Notes: generated by a model not told the origin, from the letters alone. A DNA stretch of 30,326 nt from JALYGJ01 sp036558545 (GCA_036558545.1 DATBFJ010000061.1:1-30326), one strand, 5' to 3'; numbered from the stretch's first letter, positions 7,925-16,880 are shown. Made by a program: numbers and translations.

Positions 7925-7939
7925 CGCCGAATGGTATCA
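7925..7939 (-). promoter_or_regulatory. Candidate -10 element of rpsT
   Basis: On the minus strand TGA-TACCAT (7939 down to 7931) has an extended -10 form (TGn before TACCAT), giving a leader of about 65 bases before the rpsT TTG start. The 12-base word TACCATTCGGCG (7936 to 7925) recurs exactly before the ABC exporter ATPase gene at 23259. No good -35 is seen. Confidence 0.4.
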
Positions 7940-8016
7940 CTCCGACCAGCGAGAGCCCGGCGCCGACCGGCGACGGCCCCGCGCGCCATACGGCGCCATC
8001 TCCGCATTTTCGCCCG

Positions 8017-8022
8017 TATGCT
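8017..8022 (+). promoter_or_regulatory. Candidate -10 box for a leaderless lepA transcript
   Basis: TATGCT lies six bases before the GTG start of lepA, so transcription would begin at or next to the start codon. There is no Shine-Dalgarno here, which fits a leaderless mRNA. The -35 region is not convincing. Confidence 0.4.
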
Positions 8023-8028
8023 CAACCC

Positions 8029-9840
8029 GTGATCCCGCAGGCGCGCCAGCGCAACTTCTCGATCATCGCTCATGTCGACCATGGCAAGTCCACGCTCGCC
8101 GACAGGCTACTCGAGCTGACCCACACGATCGACGCGCGCCAAATGACCAGCCAGGTCCTGGACTCGATGGACCTCGAGCGTGAAAAGGGCATCACCATCA
8201 AGGCGCGCGCCGTGCGCCTCGAGTACGACGCGAACGACGGCGCGCGCTACGCACTCAACCTGATCGACACGCCCGGCCACGTTGACTTCAGCTACGAAGT
8301 CAGCCGCAGCCTGCAAGCGTGCGAGGGCGCGATCCTGGTCGTCGATGCGGCCCAGGGAATCGAGGCACAGACGCTGGCAAACGTCCACCTCGCACTGGCC
8401 CAGGGTCTCGTGATCGTGCCCGTGATCAACAAGATCGACCTGCCCTCCGCCCAGCCAGACCTGGTTATCGAAGAGCTCGAGTCGGTGCTTGCCATCCCGC
8501 GCGAGGAAGTCCTCCTCGTGAGCGCCAAGGAGGGCACCGGCGTGCCGGACGTGCTCGAGGCGATCGTGGCGCGCGTTCCGTCGCCCAAAGGCGACCCGGA
8601 CGCGCCGCTCCAGGGTCTGATCTTCGACTCGCATTACGACCCTTACAAGGGTGTCGTTGCCTACGTCCGGATGGTCAATGGCAAGCTGGGCCCGCACGAA
8701 CAGGTCAGGCTGATGGCCTCATCAGCGCAGGCCGAGCTGCTCGAGATAGGTGTCTTCAGGCCGCAGCTGGTGCCCGTCAATGACCTTGGTCCGGGCGAGG
8801 TCGGCTACGTGGCAACCGGCCTGAAATCAGTTCGTGACTGCCAGGTTGGCGACACGATGACGAGCGCGACACGGCCGGCCGGGCACCCGCTGCCTGGCTA
8901 CAAACCGGCCAAGCCACTTGTCTTTGCGGGCATCTATCCGGTCGCCGGCGAAGATTTTCCGGAGCTGCGCGATGCCCTGGAGAAGCTCCATCTGAACGAC
9001 GCCTCGATCAGCTTCCAGCCGGAGAACTCGATTGCTCTCGGAACAGGCTTCCGCGTTGGCTTCCTGGGTCTGTTGCACATGGAGATCGTGCAGGAACGCC
9101 TTGAACGTGAGTTCGATCTCGACCTGATCGCCTCCGCGCCCTCGGTTGAGTACCGGGTCAAGCTGCTGAACGACAAGGGCGAGCTGGTCGTCGACAATCC
9201 GGCACAGCTGCCTTCAATGGGCGAAGTCGAATCGATCTCCGAGCCGTGGGTCAAGGTCAGCGTGATCACGCCGAGCCAGTACATCGGCACGCTGATCGAG
9301 CTTGCCACGAACCGCCGCGGATCGTTCCAGACGATGGAGTACCTCGACGCCGACCGCGTCCTGCTGTCATTCGAGCTTCCTCTGGCTGAGGTGATCGTCG
9401 ATTTCTTCGACCAGCTCAAGAGCCGCAGCCAGGGCTATGCATCGATGGATTACGAGGAGATCGGCTACCGCGAAGGCGATCTCGTCCGCCTCGACGTTCT
9501 TGTCGCGGGCGAGCCAGTCGACGCGTTATCGCTGATCGCTCACCGTTCGCGCGCCCACACTGAGGGTCGCGCTCTCGTCGAGAAGCTCAGGCAGCTGATT
9601 CCACGCCAAATGTTCGAGGTTCCGGTACAAGCGGCCATTGGTTCGAACGTCATCGCGCGTGAGACCATCCGCGCCATGCGCAAGAACGTGCTGGCCAAAT
9701 GCTATGGCGGCGACATCACCCGCAAGCGCAAGCTGCTCGAGAAGCAGAAAGCGGGAAAGTCGCGCATGAAGCGCGTGGGCAGCGTCGAGATTCCACAGGA
9801 AGCGTTCCTCGCCGTTCTGCGGTCCAGTGACGCGAGCTAA
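8029..9840 (+). CDS. lepA: Elongation factor 4 (LepA) GTPase
   Basis: Ribosome-associated GTPase linked to back-translocation and to 30S maturation. The 603-residue product shows RNFSIIAHVDHGKSTLADRLLE with the P-loop at about 14-22, the G2/G3 motifs (DSMDLEREKGITIKARAV; DTPGHVDFSYEV), NKIDLP, then the LepA-specific C-terminal domain (NVIARETIRAMRKNVLAKCYGGDITRKRKLLEKQKAGKSRMK). GTG 8029 is chosen because it places the conserved N-terminus as in other LepA proteins. A longer in-frame reading from 7876 would add 51 Pro/Arg-rich residues that do not resemble the family. It is divergent from rpsT and begins a string that continues with the membrane protein and hemW. Confidence 0.96.
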   Translation: MIPQARQRNFSIIAHVDHGKSTLADRLLELTHTIDARQMTSQVLDSMDLEREKGITIKARAVRLEYDANDGARYALNLIDTPGHVDFSYEVSRSLQACEGAILVVDAAQGIEAQTLANVHLALAQGLVIVPVINKIDLPSAQPDLVIEELESVLAIPREEVLLVSAKEGTGVPDVLEAIVARVPSPKGDPDAPLQGLIFDSHYDPYKGVVAYVRMVNGKLGPHEQVRLMASSAQAELLEIGVFRPQLVPVNDLGPGEVGYVATGLKSVRDCQVGDTMTSATRPAGHPLPGYKPAKPLVFAGIYPVAGEDFPELRDALEKLHLNDASISFQPENSIALGTGFRVGFLGLLHMEIVQERLEREFDLDLIASAPSVEYRVKLLNDKGELVVDNPAQLPSMGEVESISEPWVKVSVITPSQYIGTLIELATNRRGSFQTMEYLDADRVLLSFELPLAEVIVDFFDQLKSRSQGYASMDYEEIGYREGDLVRLDVLVAGEPVDALSLIAHRSRAHTEGRALVEKLRQLIPRQMFEVPVQAAIGSNVIARETIRAMRKNVLAKCYGGDITRKRKLLEKQKAGKSRMKRVGSVEIPQEAFLAVLRSSDAS

Positions 9841-9846
9841 CCGGGC

Positions 9847-10605
9847 ATGACGCTGACGCTCGAAAACCTGATCATCCTGGCGACCGTCGGGCTGCTTCTG
9901 CTGCTGCGCTTTGACGCCGCGCGTTTCGGGGCGGCGGACTTCGACGACGAGGAATCTCCAGGCGGCCTGCGTACCCGCCTCGGCCGGCTTTCGTGGTACG
10001 TCTTTGGTGTATTCCTGATCGTGGTCGTCTATTTCCTGTATCCGCAGCCGCTCAGCGAGCTGCATCTCCAGATGGGCGATCCGCGATTGCTCGTTTTCGT
10101 TGCCGGAATTGGCCTCGCGCTGATCGGCATGGCGTATGCCGCGCTCTACGCGTGGTGGCGCTACGGCGACTTCAAGTTCCCCCCGGTTCACCGGTACCCT
10201 GCAGGCATCCTCAATGCCCTGGCCACGGCGTTCATCGACGAGGCGACGTGGCGCGGCATCCTGATGGGCCTGCTTCTCGAGTCGCACTGGCCGGTGTGGG
10301 GCGCGATCGGCTTCCAGGCAGTGCTGTACGCGCTGGCAACGCGCCTGGGCTCCCCCGGCCGGCCGCGAGCCATGCTCTGGTTGTCGCTGGCGATCGGTAT
10401 CGTCGGCGGCTGGATCACGGTCATCACCGGCGGAATTGGCGCGATCCTGCTCGCCCACGCCGTGACACGTTTTGCCATCTTCGTCGCGACCGGCCATGCC
10501 GGCCAGGTAACGCCGTCGGCCGCGTTTGACGAGGACGTTGTCGAAGAGGACAGCAAGATCACTCCCCAGGGCTGGGAAGTGGTTGGCGAGAACCAGGGTC
10601 GCTGA
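9847..10605 (+). CDS. CPBP-like intramembrane protease family protein (degenerate)
   Basis: A 252-residue membrane protein with about six helices. The segment FIDEATWRGIL resembles motif 1 of CPBP/Rce1-type proteases (EExxxR), with Asp in place of the first Glu, and LLAHAVTRF could be the last His motif. The middle FxxxH motif is not evident (GFQAVLYALATR lacks His), so catalytic activity is doubtful. The C-terminal 35 residues are acidic and soluble. It starts six bases after lepA and ends in a CTGA overlap with hemW, so it is part of that operon. An alternative is a generic membrane protein that only resembles CPBP by chance. Confidence 0.6.
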   Translation: MTLTLENLIILATVGLLLLLRFDAARFGAADFDDEESPGGLRTRLGRLSWYVFGVFLIVVVYFLYPQPLSELHLQMGDPRLLVFVAGIGLALIGMAYAALYAWWRYGDFKFPPVHRYPAGILNALATAFIDEATWRGILMGLLLESHWPVWGAIGFQAVLYALATRLGSPGRPRAMLWLSLAIGIVGGWITVITGGIGAILLAHAVTRFAIFVATGHAGQVTPSAAFDEDVVEEDSKITPQGWEVVGENQGR

Positions 10606-11777
10606 CGGAACCCGTAGCGCTTTACATCCACTTTCCTTTCTGCATAAGCGTCTGTCCCTACTGCGATTTCGTCGTCTACGGTGGGCGCGCCGCGCGCGGA
10701 CCCGGTAACAAGGTTGCGACCCTCGTTGATGCCCTGGTCACTGAGATCGAGTTGCGCGGGCGCGCGGCGCGCCTCGGCAGCATCTACATAGGAGGTGGCA
10801 CGCCCTCGCTGATGACCGGCGAACAGGTCGCTCGACTGCTCGGCGCTGCGGACCGGCATTTCGGCGTTGCCACCGATGCCGAGGTAACAATCGAGGTCAA
10901 TCCCGGCCCCGACGACCGCGGCGATATAGCGGCCTTTGCCGCTGCCGGTGTGAACCGCATCTCGATCGGCGCACAGAGCCTGGACCGCGACGAGTTGAAG
11001 CAGCTGGGTCGCCGTCACGCCGCGGACGATGTTGCGGCGACGGTCGTCGCAGCGCGTGATGCCGGCATGGCCAGTATCTCAATGGACCTTCTATATGACG
11101 TGCCGGGACAGACCATCGCATCGTGGCGTGCCACCTTGGTTGACGCCCTGGCCCTCGAGCCGGACCACGTATCTGCCTACGCCCTGACGGTCGACTCGCA
11201 CGAACCGGCCGACGACCAACTGGCGCCCAGTCGCGGCGCGATTGACTGGCGCGCACGAGCAAGGCGCGGGCAGGACGAGGATCGAGCGGCTGATATGTAC
11301 GAACTCGCCGACGATCTGCTCGCGCGTGCCGGCCTGCGCTGGTACGAGATCTCGAACTGGTCCAAGCCCGGACATGACAGCCGGCACAACAATGTCTACT
11401 GGAAAGGTCACGCGTGGGAGGCCGTAGGCCCGGGTGCACACGCCTTCGACGGCACTGGCACGCGTCGGTGGAATGGAGCCAACCTGGAGCTGTACGTGGC
11501 CGCGCTCAACGAACCTCGATTGCCACCCGGAGGGAGCCAGCGGAGCACTGGCGCCGCGTCGGATGCCGAACGAGCGATCCTGCGTCTCCGAACCTCTGGA
11601 GGCCTGCCCAGAGGAGTTGCGATGGCGCCTCCGTTTCGGTCGGTTGTCTCGTGGGCTCTCGAAAACGGACTGCTCGAGGAGAACGGGGCCGCCATCAGCC
11701 TCACGCGCCGAGGGCGACTTCTCTCGAACGAGGTCTTCGCCCGACTGCTGCCTGAGCCCGTGACCGCATCGGCGTGA
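10602..11777 (+). CDS. hemW: Radical SAM heme chaperone HemW, apparent CTG start
   Basis: HemW-type radical SAM proteins bind a [4Fe-4S] cluster and deliver heme; they were long annotated as coproporphyrinogen III oxidase. The essential CxxxCxxC motif is C14-x3-C18-x2-C21 in HFPFCISVCPYCDF. It lies upstream of the first in-frame ATG (10752), so a start there would remove the active site. Reading back, the frame has no ATG, GTG or TTG; the only plausible start is CTG 10602, which forms a CTGA overlap with the preceding stop. An AGGG lies at 10595-10598. Further motifs are YIGGGTPS, RISIGAQS, YDVPGQT and YEISNWSKPGHDSRHNNVYW. The length of 391 residues is normal. A GTGA overlap joins it to the GNAT gene. 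Confidence 0.88.
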   Translation: MTEPVALYIHFPFCISVCPYCDFVVYGGRAARGPGNKVATLVDALVTEIELRGRAARLGSIYIGGGTPSLMTGEQVARLLGAADRHFGVATDAEVTIEVNPGPDDRGDIAAFAAAGVNRISIGAQSLDRDELKQLGRRHAADDVAATVVAARDAGMASISMDLLYDVPGQTIASWRATLVDALALEPDHVSAYALTVDSHEPADDQLAPSRGAIDWRARARRGQDEDRAADMYELADDLLARAGLRWYEISNWSKPGHDSRHNNVYWKGHAWEAVGPGAHAFDGTGTRRWNGANLELYVAALNEPRLPPGGSQRSTGAASDAERAILRLRTSGGLPRGVAMAPPFRSVVSWALENGLLEENGAAISLTRRGRLLSNEVFARLLPEPVTASA

Positions 11778-12256
11778 AGAAGGTCGAGATCCGTCAACAG
11801 ACGGCTGACGACTGGCGCGTCGTAAGGGAGGTGCGCCTCGCAGCCCTCCAGGACGCACCCTTCGCCTTCGGCTCGACCTATGAAAGTGCCCGCCGATACG
11901 ACGAAGCCACATGGCGTTCCCGGTTGAGCAACTCGGACAACCCGACGTTCCTCGCCTTCGACGGCGAGCGGGCCGTGGGCATGGACGGCGTGTACCTGCA
12001 CGAGGGCGAGCACACGCTGGTTGCGATGTGGGTGGCGCCCTCGGCTCGCAGGTCAGGCGTCGGCGCCGCGCTCACACGGGCGGTACTGGACTGGGCCACT
12101 GCGCGCGGCGCGCGGCGCGTATTGCTCGGTGTCGCCGAAGACAATGGGCCCGCGCAGCGCCTGTACGAGCGCCTCGGATTCAAGCTGACGGGACGGTCCG
12201 AGCCGCTTCACTCGGATCCGTCCCGTCGTGTTCTCGAGATGGCCCGCGAGCTCTAG
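11774..12256 (+). CDS. GNAT-family N-acetyltransferase
   Basis: Uses acetyl-CoA to acetylate an unknown amine or protein N-terminus. The 160-residue protein has the GNAT motif A at about residues 86-100: MWVAPSARRSGVGAAL, where RRSGVG is the pyrophosphate-binding R-x-x-G-x-G/A loop. Motif B follows (NGPAQRLYERLGFKLTGR). The N-terminal VREVRLAALQDAPFAFGST is typical of a common bacterial GNAT subgroup. GTG 11774 overlaps the hemW stop as GTGA. The substrate is unknown. Confidence 0.85.
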   Translation: MKKVEIRQQTADDWRVVREVRLAALQDAPFAFGSTYESARRYDEATWRSRLSNSDNPTFLAFDGERAVGMDGVYLHEGEHTLVAMWVAPSARRSGVGAALTRAVLDWATARGARRVLLGVAEDNGPAQRLYERLGFKLTGRSEPLHSDPSRRVLEMAREL

Positions 12257-12268
12257 CTCACGCTTGAC

Positions 12269-12970
12269 CTACATCGGCCGATCGCGGGTACCAACGTCGC
12301 CCGAGCCCGCCATCTCTGACGCCATACCCGGGTTGCGATAGTCGCTGTAGGCCACGAACGACGTTCCCTGCGTGGCCATCCACTGGTAGAAGAATCCGGC
12401 GATGCCGAGCAGCACGGCCGCGCCAACCCAGACCCACGACAGCGAATCTCTGACGTACATGCCGACCGTCCCGCCGTTGAGCTGATCGAGTGGGACGCGG
12501 CCCAGGATCAGGGCTATGCCGGCCATGACGGCGAAGGCTCCGCCAAACGCAGTGAAGGCAATGGCCAGGAACTTGGGCAGCTTCAGGACGATGAAGATCA
12601 CGGCAAACACGGCCGCAAGGACGAGACCGACGATGAACGTGACTATGTCTGCGCTCGGCGTGAGCCAGGCCATGATGCCCGTGCCCAGCGCGTATCCGGC
12701 CGTTGCCCCAATCCAGACTATGGCGAACCAGTAGTACAGGTACGACAGGGCCGCGAATACGATTGCGAGGACGAAACCGACGACCAGAGCCGCGGTTGTG
12801 GCCAGGAATCCCTCGCCAAAGATGTAGTGCATCGCATCGGCGCCGACAATGAAGCCGAACACGAAACCCCAGATTGGCAGCAGCAACAGGAAGAACCTGA
12901 AGCCCCAGAACGTGAAAGCTGCACCGACCGCCAAGGCCACCAGGCCGAGGACGATCGCCTCGAGTGACAT
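12269..12970 (-). CDS. DUF4203/TMEM198-like polytopic membrane protein
   Basis: A 233-residue, very hydrophobic protein with about seven membrane helices separated by short loops, ending in a soluble tail (SDYRNPGMASEMAG). The pattern, including GFRFFLLLLPIWGFVFGFIVGADAM and repeated glycine-rich helices, resembles DUF4203 (TMEM198-like) proteins of unknown function. The start at ATG 12970 has GGAAAAAG just upstream and GGAGGG further away; a GTG at 13003 would add eleven residues. It is convergent with the GNAT gene (12 bases between stops) and divergent from hrcA. Its promoter would lie within 12971-13076, where I see no clear match. Confidence 0.7.
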   Translation of the reverse strand: MSLEAIVLGLVALAVGAAFTFWGFRFFLLLLPIWGFVFGFIVGADAMHYIFGEGFLATTAALVVGFVLAIVFAALSYLYYWFAIVWIGATAGYALGTGIMAWLTPSADIVTFIVGLVLAAVFAVIFIVLKLPKFLAIAFTAFGGAFAVMAGIALILGRVPLDQLNGGTVGMYVRDSLSWVWVGAAVLLGIAGFFYQWMATQGTSFVAYSDYRNPGMASEMAGSGDVGTRDRPM

Positions 12971-13076
12971 TCTTTTTCCGACCCTCCGAGCAGTTTCCCC
13001 CACCTACTGCGCGCAGCATAGAACCACCCTGTGAGCGAAACGAGGCATGTCGACGCGATTCACAGGTGTGAACGCG

Positions 13077-13105
13077 TTGACCTGTGCAGGCGATGGGCGT
13101 AAGAT
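13077..13105 (+). promoter_or_regulatory. Sigma-70-like promoter of hrcA-grpE-dnaK
   Basis: TTGACC (13077-13082), a 17-base spacer, then TAAGAT (13100-13105). The start point would be near 13112, three bases before the CIRCE operator, an ideal position for HrcA repression. Confidence 0.75.
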
Positions 13106-13114
13106 GCCCAAGTG

Positions 13115-13141
13115 TTAGCACTCCGGACGTGAGAGTGCTAA
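13115..13141 (+). promoter_or_regulatory. CIRCE operator (HrcA binding site)
   Basis: TTAGCACTC (13115-13123), nine bases, GAGTGCTAA (13133-13141): an exact match to the CIRCE consensus. It lies 26 bases before hrcA, so HrcA is expected to repress its own operon and release it on heat shock. Confidence 0.98.
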
Positions 13142-13167
13142 CTGCCGCAGCAGATTAGGTAACCCGT

Positions 13168-14232
13168 ATGGCGCGTCGCAAGGACCGCCCCTTCGGCCCG
13201 CTCGATCCTCGTTCACAACAGATCCTGCGCGCCGTCATCGAGGAATATGTCACCACCGCCGAGCCGGTTGGCAGCCAGTCGCTGGTGGAGCACTACAACC
13301 TTGGCGTCAGCTCGGCCACGGTGCGCAACGTGATGGCTGAGCTCGAGCTTGGCGGTTATCTCACGCATCCGCACACCAGCGCGGGGCGTGTGCCTACTGA
13401 CCTGGGCTACAGGCTCTACGTCGAGCAAATCGCGCCCCAAATGCATCTGGCCCCGGTCGAACGCTTGATGATTCGCCACCAGTTCGGCCAGGTCGAATTC
13501 GCCAGCGAGCAGTGGTTCCGCTTGGCGGCGGCAACTATCGCGGCCGCAACCCACGCCGCGGGGCTTGCCACTCCGGCCAAGTCACGCTCATGTCGATTGC
13601 GCCACGTCGATCTGGTCGCCACTGCGACGCAGACCGCCAGCCTGGTCCTGGTGCTCGCTGAGGGCTCCGTCAAGCAGGAGCTCATCCCACTCAGCGAGCC
13701 GTACGACCAGCACGAGCTCGACGACGTGTCGCGCCTGGTCAATGCCGAGCTGGCGGGCTGTTCGGCCCGCCAGGTGGCCAATCGGCTCGAGTCGCTCGCG
13801 CTCAACTTTGACGTCCCGCCGTTGATGTTGCGCATATGCCAGCGCATCGAACGCATGATGCGCGACTTCGATGCCGCGGCCGTGGAAGATGTCTTCAGCG
13901 ACGGCCTGCTCAATGTCATGAGCGAACCGGAGTTCAGCCAGAGCGAGAAGCTGCGTCGCGTCTTCGTGGCGCTGCAGAACCGCGACTACCTTGGCTCGCT
14001 TGTGCGCCGCGTGGCGACGTCAACGGACGTGCACGTGCTCATCGGCGCCGAGAACGAGGCCGCCGAGATGCAGGACGTCTCGCTCGTCCTGGCCACATAC
14101 GGCCAGCCCGGTCGGGCAATGGGTGTGGTCGGCGTGCTTGGACCAACTCGAATGGCTTACCCGCAGGCGATCGGCACCGTCCGATTCGTCAGCGGCTTGA
14201 TGAATGAACTCGTGGAGCAGCTCTATCGATGA
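13168..14232 (+). CDS. hrcA: Heat-inducible transcription repressor HrcA
   Basis: Represses class I heat-shock genes by binding CIRCE, with chaperone-dependent activity. The 354-residue protein has the N-terminal winged helix (LDPRSQQILRAVIEEYVTTAEPVGSQ, then SSATVRNVMAELE and HTSAGRVPTDLGYRLYV), followed by the GAF-like and dimerisation regions. The C-terminus shows IGAENEAAEMQDVSLVLATY and a GVVGVLGPTRMAYPQAIG block typical of HrcA. The ATG at 13168 has no strong Shine-Dalgarno. The gene overlaps grpE by ATGA. Confidence 0.96.
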   Translation: MARRKDRPFGPLDPRSQQILRAVIEEYVTTAEPVGSQSLVEHYNLGVSSATVRNVMAELELGGYLTHPHTSAGRVPTDLGYRLYVEQIAPQMHLAPVERLMIRHQFGQVEFASEQWFRLAAATIAAATHAAGLATPAKSRSCRLRHVDLVATATQTASLVLVLAEGSVKQELIPLSEPYDQHELDDVSRLVNAELAGCSARQVANRLESLALNFDVPPLMLRICQRIERMMRDFDAAAVEDVFSDGLLNVMSEPEFSQSEKLRRVFVALQNRDYLGSLVRRVATSTDVHVLIGAENEAAEMQDVSLVLATYGQPGRAMGVVGVLGPTRMAYPQAIGTVRFVSGLMNELVEQLYR

Positions 14233-14828
14233 CCCATCAGCAACGACCCCGAACGCGCGCCGAAGAGCGCATCGCCGAGCTTGATACGTCGCCCCAGACG
14301 CTCAGCGCCGAGGTTGACCAGCTGCGCCAGCAGCTCGAGCTCACGCAACAGGAAGCCGCCGAGACGAAAGCCAACTGGCAGCGTACCGCGGCTGACTTCG
14401 CCAACTATCGACGGCGGACCGAACAGGACCGCGAGCAGGCACTCGGCCTGGCTAACGAGGTGCTGCTCTCGAAGCTGCTGGTGATCGTCGATGACTTCGA
14501 TCGCGCGATCGCCAACATGCCGCAGGAGCTGCGCTCGCTGGGCTGGGTCGAAGGCATTGCCGCGATTGATCGCAAGCTTGATGTCCTGCTCGGATCCGAG
14601 GGCCTTACGCCAATCGATGCAGTCGGCAGGCAGTTCGATCCGCACGAGCACGAAGCGGTGGTTCGCGAAGAGCGCCCGGACGTGGCCGACGGCACCGTCA
14701 TCGCCGAGCTTCAACGCGGCTACAGGATTCGCGACCGCGTGCTGCGGCCTGCGATGGTCGTCGTCGCCACCAACAGCAACTCCACAACTGCACGCGAACA
14801 CACAACTGACTCCGGAGGAATTAACTAG
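14229..14828 (+). CDS. grpE: Nucleotide exchange factor GrpE
   Basis: Promotes ADP release from DnaK. The 199-residue protein has a long N-terminal coiled coil (about residues 15-70, LSAEVDQLRQQLELTQQEAAETKANWQR) and the head domain with FANYRRRTEQDRE, LLVIVDDFDRAI, and the C-terminal FDPHEHEAVVREE with GYRIRDRVLRPAMVVVA. It is coupled to hrcA by an ATGA overlap, and its TAG stop shares one base with the dnaK GTG start. The length is normal. Confidence 0.95.
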   Translation: MTHQQRPRTRAEERIAELDTSPQTLSAEVDQLRQQLELTQQEAAETKANWQRTAADFANYRRRTEQDREQALGLANEVLLSKLLVIVDDFDRAIANMPQELRSLGWVEGIAAIDRKLDVLLGSEGLTPIDAVGRQFDPHEHEAVVREERPDVADGTVIAELQRGYRIRDRVLRPAMVVVATNSNSTTAREHTTDSGGIN

Positions 14829-16768
14829 TGGGAAGAATCATTGGTATTGACCTCGGCACGACCAACTCTGTCGTTGCCGTCATGGAAGGCGGAGAGCCGA
14901 CGGTCATCCCGAGCTCCGAGGGCGGCCGAACCGTACCGTCCGTCGTGGCTTTCACCAAGAACGGCGAGCGCCTCGTTGGCCAGGTGGCCAAGCGCCAAGC
15001 GATCACCAACCCGACCAACACCGTCTACTCGATCAAGCGCTTCATGGGTCGTCGCTGGGACGATCCTGAGGTCAAGCGAACGCGCGACCTCGTGCCGTAC
15101 ACGATCGAGAAGGATCCCAAGTCAGACGGTGTCGCGGTCAAGGTCTCTGACGGCAAGACCTATACGCCGCCTGAGATCAGCGCAATGATCCTGCAGAAGC
15201 TCAAGGCCGACGCCGAGGCGTTCCTGGGCGAGAAGATCACCGAGGCGGTGATCACGGTCCCTGCCTACTTCGACGACACGCAACGCCAGGCAACCAAGGA
15301 CGCTGGCCGCATCGCGGGGCTCGATGTCAAACGCATCATCAACGAGCCCACAGCATCCGCCCTCGCCTACGGCCTGGACAAGAAGAAGGACGAGCAGATC
15401 GCCGTCTATGACCTTGGCGGCGGCACATTCGACATCTCGATCCTCGAGCTCGGTGATGGCGTCTTCGAGGTCAAGGCGACCAATGGTGACACGCACCTTG
15501 GCGGTGATGATTTCGACCAGCGCGTCATCGATTGGCTGCTGACCGAGTTCAAGAAGGACCAGGGCATCGATCTGTCCAAGGATCAGCAGGCGCTACAGCG
15601 TCTCAAGGAGGCGGCCGAGAAGGCCAAGATCGAGCTCTCGTCGACGACCCAGACAGAGATCAACCTGCCTTACATCACGGTCGACGCCGACCGCAACCCG
15701 AAGCACCTGGTCATGACCCTGTCACGGGCAAAGCTCGAGGACCTCGTGGCAGATCTGGTCGAGCGAACGCGCGGCCCTGTCGAAGCGGCGCTCAAGGACG
15801 CCGGCCTGAAGCCGACTGACATCGACGAGGTGATCCTCGTAGGAGGTCAGACGCGCATGCCCGCCGTCGTCGAGGCGGTCAAGAAGATGTTCGGCGGCAA
15901 GGAGCCGCACAAGGGCGTCAACCCTGACGAAGTCGTGGCTATTGGCGCGGCGATCCAGGCTGGTGTCCTGGCAGGCGACGTCAAGGACGTCCTGCTTCTC
16001 GACGTGACCCCGCTGTCGCTGGGTATCGAGACCCTTGGCGGAGTGATGACCAAGCTGATCGAGCGCAATACGACAATCCCGACCTCCAAGTCGCAGGTCT
16101 TCTCGACCGCTTCGGACAACCAGCCTCAGGTCGAAATCCACGTCCTGCAGGGCGAGCGCGAGATGGCCACAGACAACAAGACGCTGGGCCGCTTCATACT
16201 CGACGGAATTCCCGCGGCACCGCGCGGCATCCCGCAGATCGAGGTCACGTTCGACATCGACGCGAACGGCATCCTCGATGTGCGAGCCAAGGACCGTGCC
16301 ACCGGACGCGAGCAGCAGGTCCGCATCACAGCTTCCTCGATGCTGTCCAAGGACGATGTGGACAAGATGGTCCGCGACGCCCAGGAGCATGCCGAGGAAG
16401 ACCGGCAGCGCCGCGAAGAGGTGGAGACGCGCAATCAGGCAGATGCCCTCGCGTTCCAGGCCGAGCGCCAGCTGCGCGATCTTGGCGACAAGGTCTCGTC
16501 GGAGGACAAGGCTGACGTCGAGAACAAGGTCACGGCTCTGCGCGAGGCCTTGAAAGGCAATGATCTCGACGCGATCAAGTCGCGCTCGAGCGAACTCGCC
16601 GAGTCCCTTCAGCGCGTCGGGACCGCCGCGTACCAGGCAAGCTCCGCGGGTGGGGCGAGCGACGGTGCCGGCCCCGAGGCTGGCAACGGAGCGAGTTCCG
16701 AAGAGGGCGCTGCCGAAGGCTCCGGCGACACCGAAGAGGCCGTCGAAGGCGAATTCAAGGAAGTTTGA
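14828..16768 (+). CDS. dnaK: Chaperone DnaK (Hsp70)
   Basis: ATP-dependent chaperone working with GrpE and DnaJ. The 646-residue protein has IGIDLGTTNSVVAVMEGG at the N-terminus, the ATPase signatures VYDLGGGTFDISILELG and LVGGQTRMPAVVEAVKK, the linker DVLLLDVTPLSLGIETLGG, the substrate-binding domain and a disordered acidic tail ending EGEFKEV. GTG 14828 has GGAGGA 8 bases upstream and overlaps the grpE stop by one base. The tail is Gly/Ser/Ala/Glu-rich, usual for the family. A terminator follows at 16794, so dnaJ is not part of this transcript. Confidence 0.98.
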   Translation: MGRIIGIDLGTTNSVVAVMEGGEPTVIPSSEGGRTVPSVVAFTKNGERLVGQVAKRQAITNPTNTVYSIKRFMGRRWDDPEVKRTRDLVPYTIEKDPKSDGVAVKVSDGKTYTPPEISAMILQKLKADAEAFLGEKITEAVITVPAYFDDTQRQATKDAGRIAGLDVKRIINEPTASALAYGLDKKKDEQIAVYDLGGGTFDISILELGDGVFEVKATNGDTHLGGDDFDQRVIDWLLTEFKKDQGIDLSKDQQALQRLKEAAEKAKIELSSTTQTEINLPYITVDADRNPKHLVMTLSRAKLEDLVADLVERTRGPVEAALKDAGLKPTDIDEVILVGGQTRMPAVVEAVKKMFGGKEPHKGVNPDEVVAIGAAIQAGVLAGDVKDVLLLDVTPLSLGIETLGGVMTKLIERNTTIPTSKSQVFSTASDNQPQVEIHVLQGEREMATDNKTLGRFILDGIPAAPRGIPQIEVTFDIDANGILDVRAKDRATGREQQVRITASSMLSKDDVDKMVRDAQEHAEEDRQRREEVETRNQADALAFQAERQLRDLGDKVSSEDKADVENKVTALREALKGNDLDAIKSRSSELAESLQRVGTAAYQASSAGGASDGAGPEAGNGASSEEGAAEGSGDTEEAVEGEFKEV

Positions 16769-16793
16769 GCACGGCGCGACAGCGCTAAAGGAA

Positions 16794-16830
16794 AGGCCGG
16801 AGTCAGCAATGGCTCCGGCCTGATTCTTTC
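16794..16830 (+). terminator. Terminator after dnaK
   Basis: A 9-bp stem AGGCCGGAG (16794-16802) with CTCCGGCCT (16813-16821) and a 10-base loop is followed by a T-rich stretch to about 16830. The T run is imperfect, so efficiency may be moderate. Confidence 0.75.
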
Positions 16831-16880
16831 CTCCACATGGCACGGTGCAGGACAGTTCTGCATTTGGTGACGAATGGCAA

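Noticed and set aside
7876..8028. N-terminal extension of LepA (51 residues)
   Set aside because: The extension is Pro/Arg-rich, unlike any LepA, and the GTG at 8029 gives the conserved N-terminus with a suitable -10 box.
12258..13121. Second minus-strand frame over the DUF4203 gene
   Set aside because: It is a shifted shadow of the membrane protein gene with Arg/His-rich sequence, and it runs through the CIRCE region's promoter.
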